DNA of 64,000 nucleotides from an uncultured Gemmatimonadales bacterium (GTDB lineage Bacteria; Gemmatimonadota; Gemmatimonadetes; JACCXV01; JAHWKZ01). Within the stretch, counting starts at the first letter, position 1; the number at the start of each line of letters is the position of its first letter. Below the pieces are notes generated by a model. The model searched no databases, had not been told where the DNA came from, and was given only the letters and a program-made list of their open reading frames with translations. The position numbers and the translations under genes were made by a program. Shown piece after piece: positions 34,612-43,756 of this stretch. Where the stretch lies: contig CAMYLR010000006.1 of the NCBI GenBank assembly GCA_947259315.1, positions 277,271 to 341,270 of the forward strand, read 5' to 3'.

Positions 34612-36900
34612 ATGATGATCACTCGGAGCTGGAACAAGAAAGCCACGCTGATCGCGTTGCGTCTTTGCATCGCGGCGGCGACCGGCGCGCTGCTGATCCT
34701 CTACCCGCCCGCGGCCGGGCTCACCGGCTGGCTCCTCGGTACGTGGGCGCTCTACGTCGCTACCACATTCATCTATTTGGTACTCCCCGCGCACTGGTTC
34801 CGGCGCCGGCGGTTCGACGTCACGTTCGTGGCAATCGAGATAGCTTTGCTCGGCCAGATGTTCGCCTTCTACGGCGGTCCCGAATCGTGGTTCGTCTATC
34901 CGTTGTTCCTTCTGACGATCTTGTTGGCCGCCCTTGCGCGACGCGTGGCTTGGGCGCTCGGACTCGGGTTTGCCGTCGCGGTCGCACTGGCGCTGATGCT
35001 GATCGATAGCGGTACGACCCAGATCGGAGCGATCATCCTCCAGGTCGGGGCACTGCTCACGACCGCCGGCATCGTCGGCTACCTGACCGAAGAGCTCGGT
35101 CACGAGGAAGTGCTATCGAGCCAGTTCGAGAGTGCACTCGAAGTCTCGACGCTGTTGGCCGAGGCGATCGAGGTGGAGAGCGTGTACAGACGGTTGACCG
35201 AGGTGTTGGGACATCTTTTCCAGGCCAACCGGGTGGCGGTCATTCTAGCCGAGCCCGGCGAAGCGACCGGCCGAATCGTGTCGGCGATCGACGCCAGCGA
35301 AGTGGTCGAAGACCTCGAGATCCAGCTCGACCGGTACCCCGAGATTCAGATAGCGATCGACGAGCATCGGACGGTTGTCATCGAGCGGCCGGAGAAAGAC
35401 CCCAACTTCGAACGCGTCAAGCGGCACCTGACACCGCGGGCGGCGGGAGCCACCATCCTGGTGACACCGATTCGCCGAGGGAACGATGTCCACGGTGTCG
35501 TGTTCGTCCGACTCGAGAAATCGTACCGAGTGTTCAGCGATCAGGAGATCCGGTTCTGCCAGATCATGGCCGACATCGCCGGGAAGGCGATCCAGCGTGC
35601 GGGCCATCTAGCCGAAGTCTCCGAGGCCGCGCGCCGTGATCCACTGACCGGGCTTTACAACGTCCGCGCACTCCAACAGGCGCTGACGGATGAGATCGTG
35701 AGATCGGAGCGCACCGGTGCCGCCTTCAGCCTGGTAATGATCGACATCGATTTCATGAAGCACATCAACGACACCTACGGTCACCCGACCGGAGATCAAG
35801 TTCTGCGCAACGTCGCTAACACGTTGACCGAGCAGGTGCGGCAAGTGGACGTTGTTGCGCGCTACGGCGGCGAGGAGTTCGGCATTCTACTGGCCGAGGC
35901 GAGTGGACCGCGAGCCATGATCGTGGCCGAGCGGATCCGACAGCAAATCGAGGCTCGGCACCATGACGGTGTGCGCGAAGCGGTTACCGTGTCGATGGGT
36001 CTCGCGGCGTACCCTGATGACGCATCATCGAGCACCGACCTGATCCGTGCGGCCGATCAAGCGTTGTACGCGTCCAAGCACCAGGGCCGTAACCGGATCA
36101 TGCGCTACAACGACACCAACTGCATAAGCGCGAACGAAGACGCCGAGGCGTTCGACTTGGCGCGTCAGCCGAGACCGCACGACTCGACCGTGATACGTAC
36201 GGTGCGCGACGCACTCGACGGGCTGCACACCAATCAGCAGATCATGCGCCAGGTGGGCGCTGTCGCGAGCCTAGTGACGCTCATGCAGGCCCGCGACCCA
36301 TCGGCTCTCGAGCATCTGAGCGACACCGCGACGCTCGCCAGGCTGTTTCTATCGCACTTGACGGTCGACGAGCGCGAGCGCGCGACGATCCACTTGGCGT
36401 GTTTGCTGCGCGACATCGGTCAAGCAGCGGTCGGGAGCGCGATTCTCAACAAGCAGGATTCGCTGACTCGCGAAGAGTACGAGGCGATTCGCGAACACCC
36501 CGTGATCGGCGCGCAAATCGTGGCTCCACTGCGGGGGTTGGACCCGATCGTGCCGTTTATACGCCACCACCACGAGCGGTGGGATGGCCAGGGTTACCCC
36601 GACGGCCTGACCGGCAGTGCGATCCCCTACGGCGCGCGGGTAGTCGGCCTCATTGATGCGCTATACGCGATGCTGTTGACGGGTCCTGGTGCAAGTCGAT
36701 CGCACGGTGTCGACTACGCTCGCGAGGAGATCGCTCGCAACGCCGGCACGCAGTTCGATCCCGAGTTGGCCAAGCGGCTGGTGTTCGTGATCGATTCGAA
36801 TCAGGACGCGATCGAGGCCCTGGGCGTCACGCTCGACGCGGAAGCACCTGGCGTAATCGTGGGCGCGGTCCGCCAACCTGACGCCGCCGAGTCTTCCTAG
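34612..36900 (+). CDS. Membrane GAF-GGDEF diguanylate cyclase with degenerate HD-GYP domain
   Basis: 762 aa from the ATG at 34612 (AAGGGA about 9 nt upstream; an ATG at 34561 is possible). Order: five or six membrane helices (about 10-165), a GAF domain (about 175-335), GGDEF (about 340-490) with intact RYGGEEF at 417-423 and DPLTGLYNVR, IDIDFMKHINDTYGH before it, then an HD-GYP-like domain (about 530-740). In the last, HHHERWDGQGYPDGLTG is intact, but the N-terminal His-Asp is Arg600-Asp601 and DIGK is DIGQ. It should make cyclic di-GMP; hydrolysis is doubtful. Confidence 0.88.
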   Translation: MMITRSWNKKATLIALRLCIAAATGALLILYPPAAGLTGWLLGTWALYVATTFIYLVLPAHWFRRRRFDVTFVAIEIALLGQMFAFYGGPESWFVYPLFLLTILLAALARRVAWALGLGFAVAVALALMLIDSGTTQIGAIILQVGALLTTAGIVGYLTEELGHEEVLSSQFESALEVSTLLAEAIEVESVYRRLTEVLGHLFQANRVAVILAEPGEATGRIVSAIDASEVVEDLEIQLDRYPEIQIAIDEHRTVVIERPEKDPNFERVKRHLTPRAAGATILVTPIRRGNDVHGVVFVRLEKSYRVFSDQEIRFCQIMADIAGKAIQRAGHLAEVSEAARRDPLTGLYNVRALQQALTDEIVRSERTGAAFSLVMIDIDFMKHINDTYGHPTGDQVLRNVANTLTEQVRQVDVVARYGGEEFGILLAEASGPRAMIVAERIRQQIEARHHDGVREAVTVSMGLAAYPDDASSSTDLIRAADQALYASKHQGRNRIMRYNDTNCISANEDAEAFDLARQPRPHDSTVIRTVRDALDGLHTNQQIMRQVGAVASLVTLMQARDPSALEHLSDTATLARLFLSHLTVDERERATIHLACLLRDIGQAAVGSAILNKQDSLTREEYEAIREHPVIGAQIVAPLRGLDPIVPFIRHHHERWDGQGYPDGLTGSAIPYGARVVGLIDALYAMLLTGPGASRSHGVDYAREEIARNAGTQFDPELAKRLVFVIDSNQDAIEALGVTLDAEAPGVIVGAVRQPDAAESS

Positions 36901-36903
36901 GCC

Positions 36904-37290
36904 TTACCTGTTCAGTCGAAACGCGTCTTTGATGTGCTCGATCTCCGGTCGAGGCTCGCGTCCCGGCCCTCCGCTCGTTAGCTCGACGGTCACAACGTCG
37001 AAGCGATAATCACAAGCGCCGTCACCCCAATCGGTCAGCGCGGCGTTCGCCGCGGCGGCAACCTGTCGCTGCTTTCTCCAATCGACAGCCGTGGCAGGCG
37101 GTGCGAGCGAGCCGGTGCGACGCGTCTTGACCTCGACAAAGGCGACGGTTCCGTCCTTCTCGATAACCAGATCGATCTCACGACCGACAGCGCGCCAGCG
37201 GCGCGCCAGAATCGTGTAGCCGCGATCTTCCAAGTACTCGGCCGCGAGCTGCTCGCCGGTTCGGCCGAGCGCCTGACGAGCGTGGGTCAG
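36904..37290 (-). CDS. YraN/UPF0102 family nuclease-fold protein
   Basis: About 128 aa. Motifs GRTGEQLAAEYLEDRGYTILARRWR, REIDLVIEKDGTVAFVEVKTRR (E-I-D and E-V-K of the PD-(D/E)XK-like core) and YRFDVVTVE. The only nearby start that fits is CTG at 37290, giving a CTGA overlap with the stop of the MBL gene; no ATG or GTG lies near. Role unknown; the fold implies a Holliday-junction-resolvase-like nuclease. Confidence 0.82.
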   Translation of the reverse strand: MTHARQALGRTGEQLAAEYLEDRGYTILARRWRAVGREIDLVIEKDGTVAFVEVKTRRTGSLAPPATAVDWRKQRQVAAAANAALTDWGDGACDYRFDVVTVELTSGGPGREPRPEIEHIKDAFRLNR

Positions 37291-38084
37291 AGATCGATCT
37301 CCATGCCGTCGGCGCCGAGCTCGATCGGTCCGGTGTGGTAGGCTTCGCGGATGCGGCGTTCGATCTCGTCCCAACCGAGCGCCAAAACCGACGGATAGAA
37401 GTGGCCGACCGCAAGCCGCTTGACCCCAGCTGCAGCGGCGACCCGACCGACCGCGCGCGGGCTCATGTGGCCGGGCACCTGCAGTCCGTCGGCGACCGAG
37501 CACTCGGCGATCAAGAGATCAGCCTCCTGAGCCAACGCGATCACTTCTTCGCTCTCCTCGGTGTCGCCGGTATAAGCCACGATTACTTCGCGACCGGCAA
37601 CGCCTAGCGTGATCCGAAAACCAACCGCCTCCGGTGAGTGAACGACCGGGTAGGCGTCGATATTGACCTCGGCATCGTCGCGTTCGACCTCGACCGGCGT
37701 GTCAGCCGCTTCCCAGATGTCGAGCGGGAACCCCGGCTCGCTGACCCAATCGCCAAAGATGTATTCGAGCCGGTCCAGGTCGGCCCCGAAATCGGGATAG
37801 CCGATCAGCGCCAGCGGCTCGACGCGGCGTTCGCCGGGCATGTGACGCAACGTAAAGAGAAGCGGCAGGAGATCCGCGAGGTGGTCCTGGTGGCGGTGTG
37901 ATATCGCCACCACGTCGAGCGCGTTCAGGGATAACCCGAGGCCGGTCATCCGGCGCAGTGTGCCAAAGCCCAGGTCGACCAGGACGTGGATGTCACCGCA
38001 CTGCAGGTGGTGAGCCGCCGCGCCGCGCTCGATGTCGGGCACCAGCGTCCCGCTGCCGATCATCGTATAGCGGATCGGTTTCAT
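37287..38084 (-). CDS. Metallo-beta-lactamase-fold hydrolase (RNase Z-like)
   Basis: 265 aa from the ATG at 38084. IGSGTLVPDIERGAAAHHL, LVDLGFGTLRRM, AISHRHQDHLADLLPLLF (HxHxDH zinc motif), VVHSPEAVGFRI, VAYTGDT-ES and AECSV...GHMSPRAVGRVAAAAGVKRLAVGHFYP. The wording is that of RNase Z/ElaC-related hydrolases. Between prepilin peptidase (4 bp upstream) and YraN (overlapping). Confidence 0.87.
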   Translation of the reverse strand: MKPIRYTMIGSGTLVPDIERGAAAHHLQCGDIHVLVDLGFGTLRRMTGLGLSLNALDVVAISHRHQDHLADLLPLLFTLRHMPGERRVEPLALIGYPDFGADLDRLEYIFGDWVSEPGFPLDIWEAADTPVEVERDDAEVNIDAYPVVHSPEAVGFRITLGVAGREVIVAYTGDTEESEEVIALAQEADLLIAECSVADGLQVPGHMSPRAVGRVAAAAGVKRLAVGHFYPSVLALGWDEIERRIREAYHTGPIELGADGMEIDL

Positions 38085-38088
38085 CGTG

Positions 38089-38856
38089 CTACGCGAACCC
38101 GCGCAGGTACCAATCGAGAAGCCATTCCCCCCAAACAAACGTCACCGCGCCACCGATCGCCAGAAAGATGCCGAACGGGACCAACTTCTTTGAGCGCAGG
38201 TTGATCGGCACGAACACGATCGTCGCTAGGATCGCGCCGATGAACAGCGTGAGTAGCGTCCCCTGCCATCCGACGAACGCACCGATCATCGCCATCAGCT
38301 TGATGTCGCCACCCCCCATCGCGTCCTCGCCAAACATCTTGGTGCCGATGACGGCGATGACCCACAAGACCCCGCCACCTACCAGTACGCCAATCAACGA
38401 ACCGACCGGCGTCGGCGTGCCTGGCAGGAACGACATCGCCAGTCCGGCGATCACGCCGCCCAGCGACAGCTCGTCGGGGATCACGTACTCCCGCCCGTCG
38501 GTGATCGCCACCGCGAGCAAGATGCTCATCATGACGACCGCTTGCGCAGCGTGTGGTGTGAACCCGAACGCGTACACGCTGCCCGCCCAGATCCCCGCCG
38601 TTGCCAACTCGACGATCGGATACTGAACGCTGATCCGTTCCCCGCAGAAAGCGCAACGACCTCGCAGCGTCAGCCACGACACGACCGGGATGTTGTGGTA
38701 CCACTTGAGGGTCCCACCGCACCGGGGGCAGTGGCTCCGCGGTCGCACGAGCGACATGTCGGCCGGCAGGCGCAGGATCGCTACGTTCAGAAACGAGCCG
38801 ACGAGAAGGCCCAAGAGGCCCGCGAGGATCACCCACTGGGTCGGTGGAGGGGTCAA
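38089..38856 (-). CDS. pilD: Type 4 prepilin peptidase/N-methyltransferase
   Basis: 255 aa. N-terminal GSFLNVAILRLP, then two CxxC pairs (HCPRCGGTLKWYHNIPVVSW and RCAFCGERIS) and membrane helices with AITDGREYVIPD and GGGDIKLMAMIGAFVGW, the two aspartates of the peptidase. It processes type IV pilin or type II secretion pseudopilins; no pilin genes are in the window. Start TTG at 38856 overlaps the stop of the regulator gene (TTGA). Confidence 0.93.
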   Translation of the reverse strand: MTPPPTQWVILAGLLGLLVGSFLNVAILRLPADMSLVRPRSHCPRCGGTLKWYHNIPVVSWLTLRGRCAFCGERISVQYPIVELATAGIWAGSVYAFGFTPHAAQAVVMMSILLAVAITDGREYVIPDELSLGGVIAGLAMSFLPGTPTPVGSLIGVLVGGGVLWVIAVIGTKMFGEDAMGGGDIKLMAMIGAFVGWQGTLLTLFIGAILATIVFVPINLRSKKLVPFGIFLAIGGAVTFVWGEWLLDWYLRGFA

Positions 38857-40976
38857 GGCTTCGAAGACTCCTTCCTTGAATCGTTAATCCCTTCTGTCCC
38901 CTCCTGATCGGCTACCGATTGAGAGGTCGGACGCTGGCGTCGATCCTGGCCTTGAAAGGCAGGATCAAAATCGGGTCGCTCGATGTCCAACAACTTCAGC
39001 TTATAGATCAGGGTAGTACGGTTGACACCCAGCAGCTGTGCCGAGCGACTAACGTTACCTCGGCACATGCGAAGAACCTTGAGGAGATGCGTGCGACGCA
39101 CCGAATACCAAGAGAGGTCTTCAGAATCCAAACTCGTTGTCGACAATCCGAGGCCCAGGTCGTCAACACCGATTCGACGACCCGCTGCCAAGTGAAAGCC
39201 ACGTTCGAGCGTAGCATTGAGCTCGCGCACGTTACCAGGCCACCGATATCTCGCAATCGCGTTCCACGTCTCAGCCTTGAGTGCTTTCTTACGCCCGTAC
39301 CGCTCGTTGAGCGTCGTGATCTGGTGTTCAGCCAGTGGGGCAATGTCTTCTCGTCGTTCCCTCAGCGGTGGCAACTTGATCCGGCATCCAGAGAGCCGAA
39401 AGAAGAGGTCCTCACGAAGCTGCCCGGTCTCGAGCATCTGGTCGATGTCACGGTTGGTCGCCGCTAGCACCCGAAACTCGGCCGACTTCTCCACTCGCGA
39501 GCCTACCGGGCGGTAACGCTGCTCTTCGATCGTATATAACAACTTGGCCTGAATCGCAGGAGGAAGTTCACCAAACTCATCAAGAAACAGTGTGCCTTTG
39601 TTGGCCTCTTCGACCAGACCCACCCGATTCGACACAGCCCCCGTAAACGCTCCCCTCAGGTGTCCGAAAAGCTTTGACTCAAACAAGTTCTCTTCCAGAT
39701 TCGTACAATCGACGACTACGAACGGTGATTTCCTACGTCGACTTGCTTCGTGGAGCTGCCTTGCAAGAAAGGTCTTTCCCGTTCCCGACTCCCCCTCCAG
39801 CATGATACGCACCTCAGTGTCGATTAACCGCTTCAAGCGGTCTTTTAGTGTGAGGATCGCTGGTGCCTGTGTCAGAAACTGCGGGAACGACTGCTTTGGG
39901 CGCCGCCGTGACTGGCCAAGGGCACCCATGATACGTGTGTAATGAGCCTCCAGAAGCTGAGCTTCGGGATTATTCCGAAAAATCGTGTACGCCTTTGCAA
40001 GCAGCTGTTCGTATGGAACGTCGCTGGTGAACCGGGCCCATGTTCCAGTCATCAGAAGTACTATCGCGCTTTCGGTTTCCAGGCACTGCGCGCGAAGATC
40101 CGAGGCTGCCGCACTGAACTGTGACGCGATTTCACTATCGGCAGTCTGACGGTTTATGATCGACTTCCAGACCAGAATCCGCGTGCGAAGCGCACCATGC
40201 GAAACCATCGCAGCAAGTCTCTCGGCGGTCTTAAACTCCATAAGTGCGGCTTCCGTATTCCCGGTCAGCAGTTCCAGCTCGGCGCGACCGAATGTCACAA
40301 GTAAGTTCAGGTGTAGGTTGTTGGCGAATTCCGCTTGGGCCTCGCTCCGCTCATACAATTCGTACGCGTGATCATATTTGCGCAGACGGACTGCGTCCCA
40401 AGCCATGTTGCACAAGGTCATTCCGAGATGTCTTGAGCTTCCCAACTCTTCGAATTTTGCGGCCGCGTCACCGCTCAGTCGGTTTGCTTTTTCGTAGTCC
40501 CCGAGGGTGAACATGGCACTTGCCCAGTTTCCCAAAGCGCATGCTTCTAGATGTCGATCGCGTCCTTTGTTTGAGACGAGGCTTGCTCGTTCGAGATTTC
40601 GCGCCGCTAGTTCGGGCAGGCACATTTTTTGAAGGACCCCTCCCAGGACATTGTGGGCACGCGCTGTATCAATTCCAACGCTTCCCACGAGCGGGCGCAT
40701 AAGCGCAAGGATGTCATTGTGAGATCTGTCCAGCATCGAGCAGGCTAGATCCAGGCGGATACGAGCGGCCCGACTCTCATCGTTGCGTTCTACTGCACGT
40801 TCGTAGGCAACGCGCAAGCAGCTTTCAGCTTCCCCAAGATGACCGCTGTTGAAGAGTCTAATCCCGATCGTCCTTCTCAACGGAGTAGAGTTCTTCGATA
40901 AGGTGTCGAGCGGTCTGAGTGATTTGATAAGACACTCGGTTTCAGGATCTAGTACAAAGCGGTCGGGACGGGGCAT
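38853..40976 (-). CDS. Sigma-54-dependent activator with TPR-type sensor region
   Basis: 707 aa from the ATG at 40976 (GAGG 7 nt upstream; a TTG four codons earlier is weaker). Residues about 40-350 are helical TPR-like repeats (e.g. YEKANRLSGDAAAKFEELGS, YDHAYELYERSEAQAEF). AAA+ domain: Walker A GESGTGKT (394-401), sigma-54 contact loop GAFTGA (442-447), Walker B GTLFLDEF, RVLAATNRD, Arg finger region LREDLFFRLSG. A Fis-type HTH (RGNVSRSAQLLGVNRTTLIY) is near 645-670. No receiver, GAF or PAS domain. GC is visibly lower than in neighbours. Confidence 0.92.
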   Translation of the reverse strand: MPRPDRFVLDPETECLIKSLRPLDTLSKNSTPLRRTIGIRLFNSGHLGEAESCLRVAYERAVERNDESRAARIRLDLACSMLDRSHNDILALMRPLVGSVGIDTARAHNVLGGVLQKMCLPELAARNLERASLVSNKGRDRHLEACALGNWASAMFTLGDYEKANRLSGDAAAKFEELGSSRHLGMTLCNMAWDAVRLRKYDHAYELYERSEAQAEFANNLHLNLLVTFGRAELELLTGNTEAALMEFKTAERLAAMVSHGALRTRILVWKSIINRQTADSEIASQFSAAASDLRAQCLETESAIVLLMTGTWARFTSDVPYEQLLAKAYTIFRNNPEAQLLEAHYTRIMGALGQSRRRPKQSFPQFLTQAPAILTLKDRLKRLIDTEVRIMLEGESGTGKTFLARQLHEASRRRKSPFVVVDCTNLEENLFESKLFGHLRGAFTGAVSNRVGLVEEANKGTLFLDEFGELPPAIQAKLLYTIEEQRYRPVGSRVEKSAEFRVLAATNRDIDQMLETGQLREDLFFRLSGCRIKLPPLRERREDIAPLAEHQITTLNERYGRKKALKAETWNAIARYRWPGNVRELNATLERGFHLAAGRRIGVDDLGLGLSTTSLDSEDLSWYSVRRTHLLKVLRMCRGNVSRSAQLLGVNRTTLIYKLKLLDIERPDFDPAFQGQDRRQRPTSQSVADQEGTEGINDSRKESSKP

Positions 40977-41030
40977 GGTGAACCTCAACGCGCTTGAGTT
41001 TTACGACCGATGATCGGCGGGAACGGTTAC

Positions 41031-41059
41031 TTGTTAGTGGCCTGTGCCCAGGCTGTCAA
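41031..41059 (-). promoter_or_regulatory. Promoter of the sigma-54 activator gene with a palindrome in its spacer
   Basis: Minus strand TTGACA (41054-41059), 17 bp, TAACAA (41031-41036). The spacer contains GCCTG-N4-CAGGC (41040-41053), a perfect inverted repeat in operator position. Predicted leader about 48 nt. Confidence 0.5.
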
Positions 41060-41200
41060 CTCGATTCTGCGTCAGCAAGAAGTACGCCGACGGAGAGGCA
41101 GGTACACGATAGTGATCCGGACTTGGAAAGCGGATACAAGTGTCAACATACCGACAATTCTCTTGTGGAAAACCGGCTACAGAGGTCGTCGCATACGGTT

Positions 41201-42196
41201 CTAAGTGAGGGCTTGACTCGCGGCGACATCAAACTCCCCGAACCCGACCGCTTCGTCTGCTCGCAGCACGGCGGTTCTCGCGATCATCGCTCCGTTGTCG
41301 GTGCAGTTGATCGGTTGGGGCCAGAGGACTCGTGCTCGATCGGCGATCTGATCGCGCAGCGCCTCTCGCAACGCGTTGTTGCACGCGACACCGCCGGCGA
41401 GCAACACGGTGTTGACGTTTTTCTCTGCCGCCGCGCGAGCGGTCTTCTCGACCAATACCTCGACCACCGCGGCCTGAAACGACGCGCAGACGTCCGTCAG
41501 TTGCTCTTGCACACCTTCCGGGCCGGTCTGCTCGACCCACCGGACGACGGCTGTCTTGAGCCCCGAGAACGAGAAGTCGAAATCTGCGGTTGCCAACATC
41601 GGGCGCGGGAACGGGATCGCGGCGGGGTTGCCCTCGAGTGCCAACCGCTCGATCTCGGGTCCGCCCGGGAACCCGAGGCCCAGGAGCTTGGCCACCTTGT
41701 CGAACGCTTCACCGGCGGCGTCGTCGCGGGTCGTGCCCATGACTTCGTACTTCCGCCACTCGCCCACGTAAATGAGTGACGAATGGCCGCCGGAGACGAC
41801 CAGTGCTACCGCGGGCAACTCGAGATCCGGGTACTCCAACAAACAGGCCACGATGTGGGCTTCGATGTGGTGAACGGGGACGATCGGCAGCTCGAGGGCG
41901 AGCGCCAACGCTTGCGCGAACGCGCCGCCGACCATCAACGAGCCGATCAACCCGGGCGTGTTCGTCACACCGATGAGGTCCAGCTCTTCCGGTTCCACGC
42001 CGGCCTCACCGAGCGCCCACCGAAAGACGGGCACGATGTTCTGGACGTGCGCCCGGCTCGCCAGCTCGGGCACGATCCCGCCGTACTCTGAATGCTCGAT
42101 TTGCGAGCTGACGACGTTCGACAACAGCTCGTTCTCGTCCCGCAGCACGGCCATCGACGTGTCGTCGCAGGAGGTCTCGATACCGAGCGTCAACAT
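41201..42196 (-). CDS. tsaD: tRNA N6-adenosine threonylcarbamoyltransferase
   Basis: 331 aa. It begins LTLGIETSCDDTSMAVL; HIEAHIVACLL provides the metal-binding His pair; LVVSGGHSSL, GRLGLGFPGGPEIE-like LLGLGFPGGPEIERLA, FSFSGLKTAV and LLAGGVACNNALRE complete the TsaD/Kae1 signature. Essential t6A37 modification of ANN-decoding tRNAs with TsaB, TsaE and TsaC. 12 bp after the YbbR-like gene. Confidence 0.97.
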   Translation of the reverse strand: MLTLGIETSCDDTSMAVLRDENELLSNVVSSQIEHSEYGGIVPELASRAHVQNIVPVFRWALGEAGVEPEELDLIGVTNTPGLIGSLMVGGAFAQALALALELPIVPVHHIEAHIVACLLEYPDLELPAVALVVSGGHSSLIYVGEWRKYEVMGTTRDDAAGEAFDKVAKLLGLGFPGGPEIERLALEGNPAAIPFPRPMLATADFDFSFSGLKTAVVRWVEQTGPEGVQEQLTDVCASFQAAVVEVLVEKTARAAAEKNVNTVLLAGGVACNNALREALRDQIADRARVLWPQPINCTDNGAMIARTAVLRADEAVGFGEFDVAASQALT

Positions 42197-42208
42197 CGTC
42201 GGGTGGGG

Positions 42209-42925
42209 TTAGTTCTCGGCGATCTCTTCGACTGGCGGCGGCGGTTCCGGTTCCTCGATCGGAACCACGACGCCTTGAATGCGCACGCTGTCGGGCGTGA
42301 CGGTCACCGTCCGGAACTTTTCGGGGACGGCGATCGCGAGGTGCTGATCGAATCGCCCTGGGCCACGCGAGAGCTGCGTCAGATCGAGCGATAGCGACCC
42401 GATGTCACCGAGCTCGGCGGTCACCCCGCGCAACACGACCCGGGTCGGCTCGACCGTGACGTCGACGACATGGAACCCCTCGCCGCGAGCCTGTGGCGAC
42501 CCCTCGGTCTGGAGTGGGACCGTCTTCTCGACGTAGCGATCGGTGACGACTTCGATCGAGCCGGGCGCGATCCCGACCGGGGTGACCGGGAGATCCGCCG
42601 GTCGCTGGACGTCTTGCAGATCCAGGTTGACGACCAACGTATCGTTGTCACCGCCCTGCACGTCCTTCTGGATGCTCAGCGACTCCTTGTCGAGCGCCAA
42701 CAGGTCGCGACCGGTACCCGAGAAGCTGACCTCGACCTCGGATGGCGGATCGTTGGTGATCGTCATCTCATCGCCCACCAGCGACAGCGTCACCGGCACC
42801 GGGTAATCGATGACGGTCGTCTTCTCGGTGCGGACATCGAACCACAGCAGCAGCGCCAGCAACAGCGCGATCAGCTTGTAGCCGAGATTGTTGGTGAAAA
42901 GGTCTTGGATTGTGCGTCGCGCCAT
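42209..42925 (-). CDS. YbbR/CdaR-like domain protein
   Basis: 238 aa from the ATG at 42925 (GGGAG about 7 nt upstream). One N-terminal membrane helix (NLGYKLIALLLALLLWFDV) and tandem YbbR repeats outside (e.g. VPVTLSLVGDEM, PPSEVEVSFSGT-RDLLALDKESL). In Firmicutes CdaR regulates the diadenylate cyclase next door; no cyclase is present here, so that link is not supported. Ends in an acidic proline tail (EEPEPPPPVEEIAEN). Confidence 0.85.
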   Translation of the reverse strand: MARRTIQDLFTNNLGYKLIALLLALLLWFDVRTEKTTVIDYPVPVTLSLVGDEMTITNDPPSEVEVSFSGTGRDLLALDKESLSIQKDVQGGDNDTLVVNLDLQDVQRPADLPVTPVGIAPGSIEVVTDRYVEKTVPLQTEGSPQARGEGFHVVDVTVEPTRVVLRGVTAELGDIGSLSLDLTQLSRGPGRFDQHLAIAVPEKFRTVTVTPDSVRIQGVVVPIEEPEPPPPVEEIAEN

Positions 42926-43001
42926 CGCTCGCTCCCGGTGGACAGCCAAACTAGCCCCGACCGCGCAATGTATGGAGCGGTCTAGAGCCGGGCCAGCGCG
43001 G

Positions 43002-43754
43002 TTAGATGCGGTTTTCGATAAACGAGAACAGCGGGACGATCCGGTTGAGCCACGCGGCGAGAATGGCGAAGTAGTTGGTGAAGATCAGAATCCCGACGAT
43101 GACCAGCACCAAACCGCTGACGATCTCGATCGGCCGCAGCCAGTGGCGGATCCGCTTGAACGCCGAGAGGAACGAGCTGAACCCGACCGAGGCGGCGAAG
43201 AACGGCACCCCCAGCCCCGCGCTGTACGCAAACAGCAGGGTCACGCCCTGACTGACGTCACCGGTGGTCCCGGCCATCGTCAGGATCGTGCCCAGCACCG
43301 GGCCGATGCACGGCGTCCAACCGGCGCCGAACGCGAAGCCGACCAGCACCGAGCCCAGAAAGCCGGCCGGTCGCTGGTTGAGGTGCACCCGACGCTCGCG
43401 CTGCAGGAACGGGATATTGAGCAGCCCCGTGATGTGGAGCCCAAAAACGACGATCAACGCACCAGCGACGCGCCGGATCCACACCTGGTTGTAGCGCATG
43501 AACTGCCCCAGCGCGGTGGCCGAAGCCCCGAGCGAGATAAACACCAGCGTGAAGCCGAGGATAAACAACAGCGAGTGGATGATCGCCAGCCGTCTCACCC
43601 GAGCCCGCGCCTCGGGCCCCGGATCGCTGAGCTCATCGAACGTCAGCCCGGTCACGAACGACAGGTACGACGGGAACAGCGGCAGCACGCACGGGCTCAA
43701 AAACGAGGCGACGCCTCCGGCGAACGCCACCGCGATCGACAGCTCACTGGTCAT
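43002..43754 (-). CDS. ccdA: CcdA-type thiol-disulfide membrane transporter
   Basis: 250 aa, six membrane helices. The two redox Cys lie in FLSPCVLPLFPSYLSF and GWTPCIGPVLGTIL. It passes electrons from cytoplasmic thioredoxin to extracytoplasmic thiol proteins. Directly downstream (2 bp) of a TlpA/ResA-like lipoprotein, its expected partner in cytochrome c maturation or general disulfide reduction. Confidence 0.95.
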   Translation of the reverse strand: MTSELSIAVAFAGGVASFLSPCVLPLFPSYLSFVTGLTFDELSDPGPEARARVRRLAIIHSLLFILGFTLVFISLGASATALGQFMRYNQVWIRRVAGALIVVFGLHITGLLNIPFLQRERRVHLNQRPAGFLGSVLVGFAFGAGWTPCIGPVLGTILTMAGTTGDVSQGVTLLFAYSAGLGVPFFAASVGFSSFLSAFKRIRHWLRPIEIVSGLVLVIVGILIFTNYFAILAAWLNRIVPLFSFIENRI

Positions 43755-43756
43755 AA

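Noticed and set aside
41010..41204. 64-aa plus-strand frame upstream of the sigma-54 activator
   Set aside because: It lies on the promoter region, has no Shine-Dalgarno or recognisable family, and overlaps the tsaD stop.
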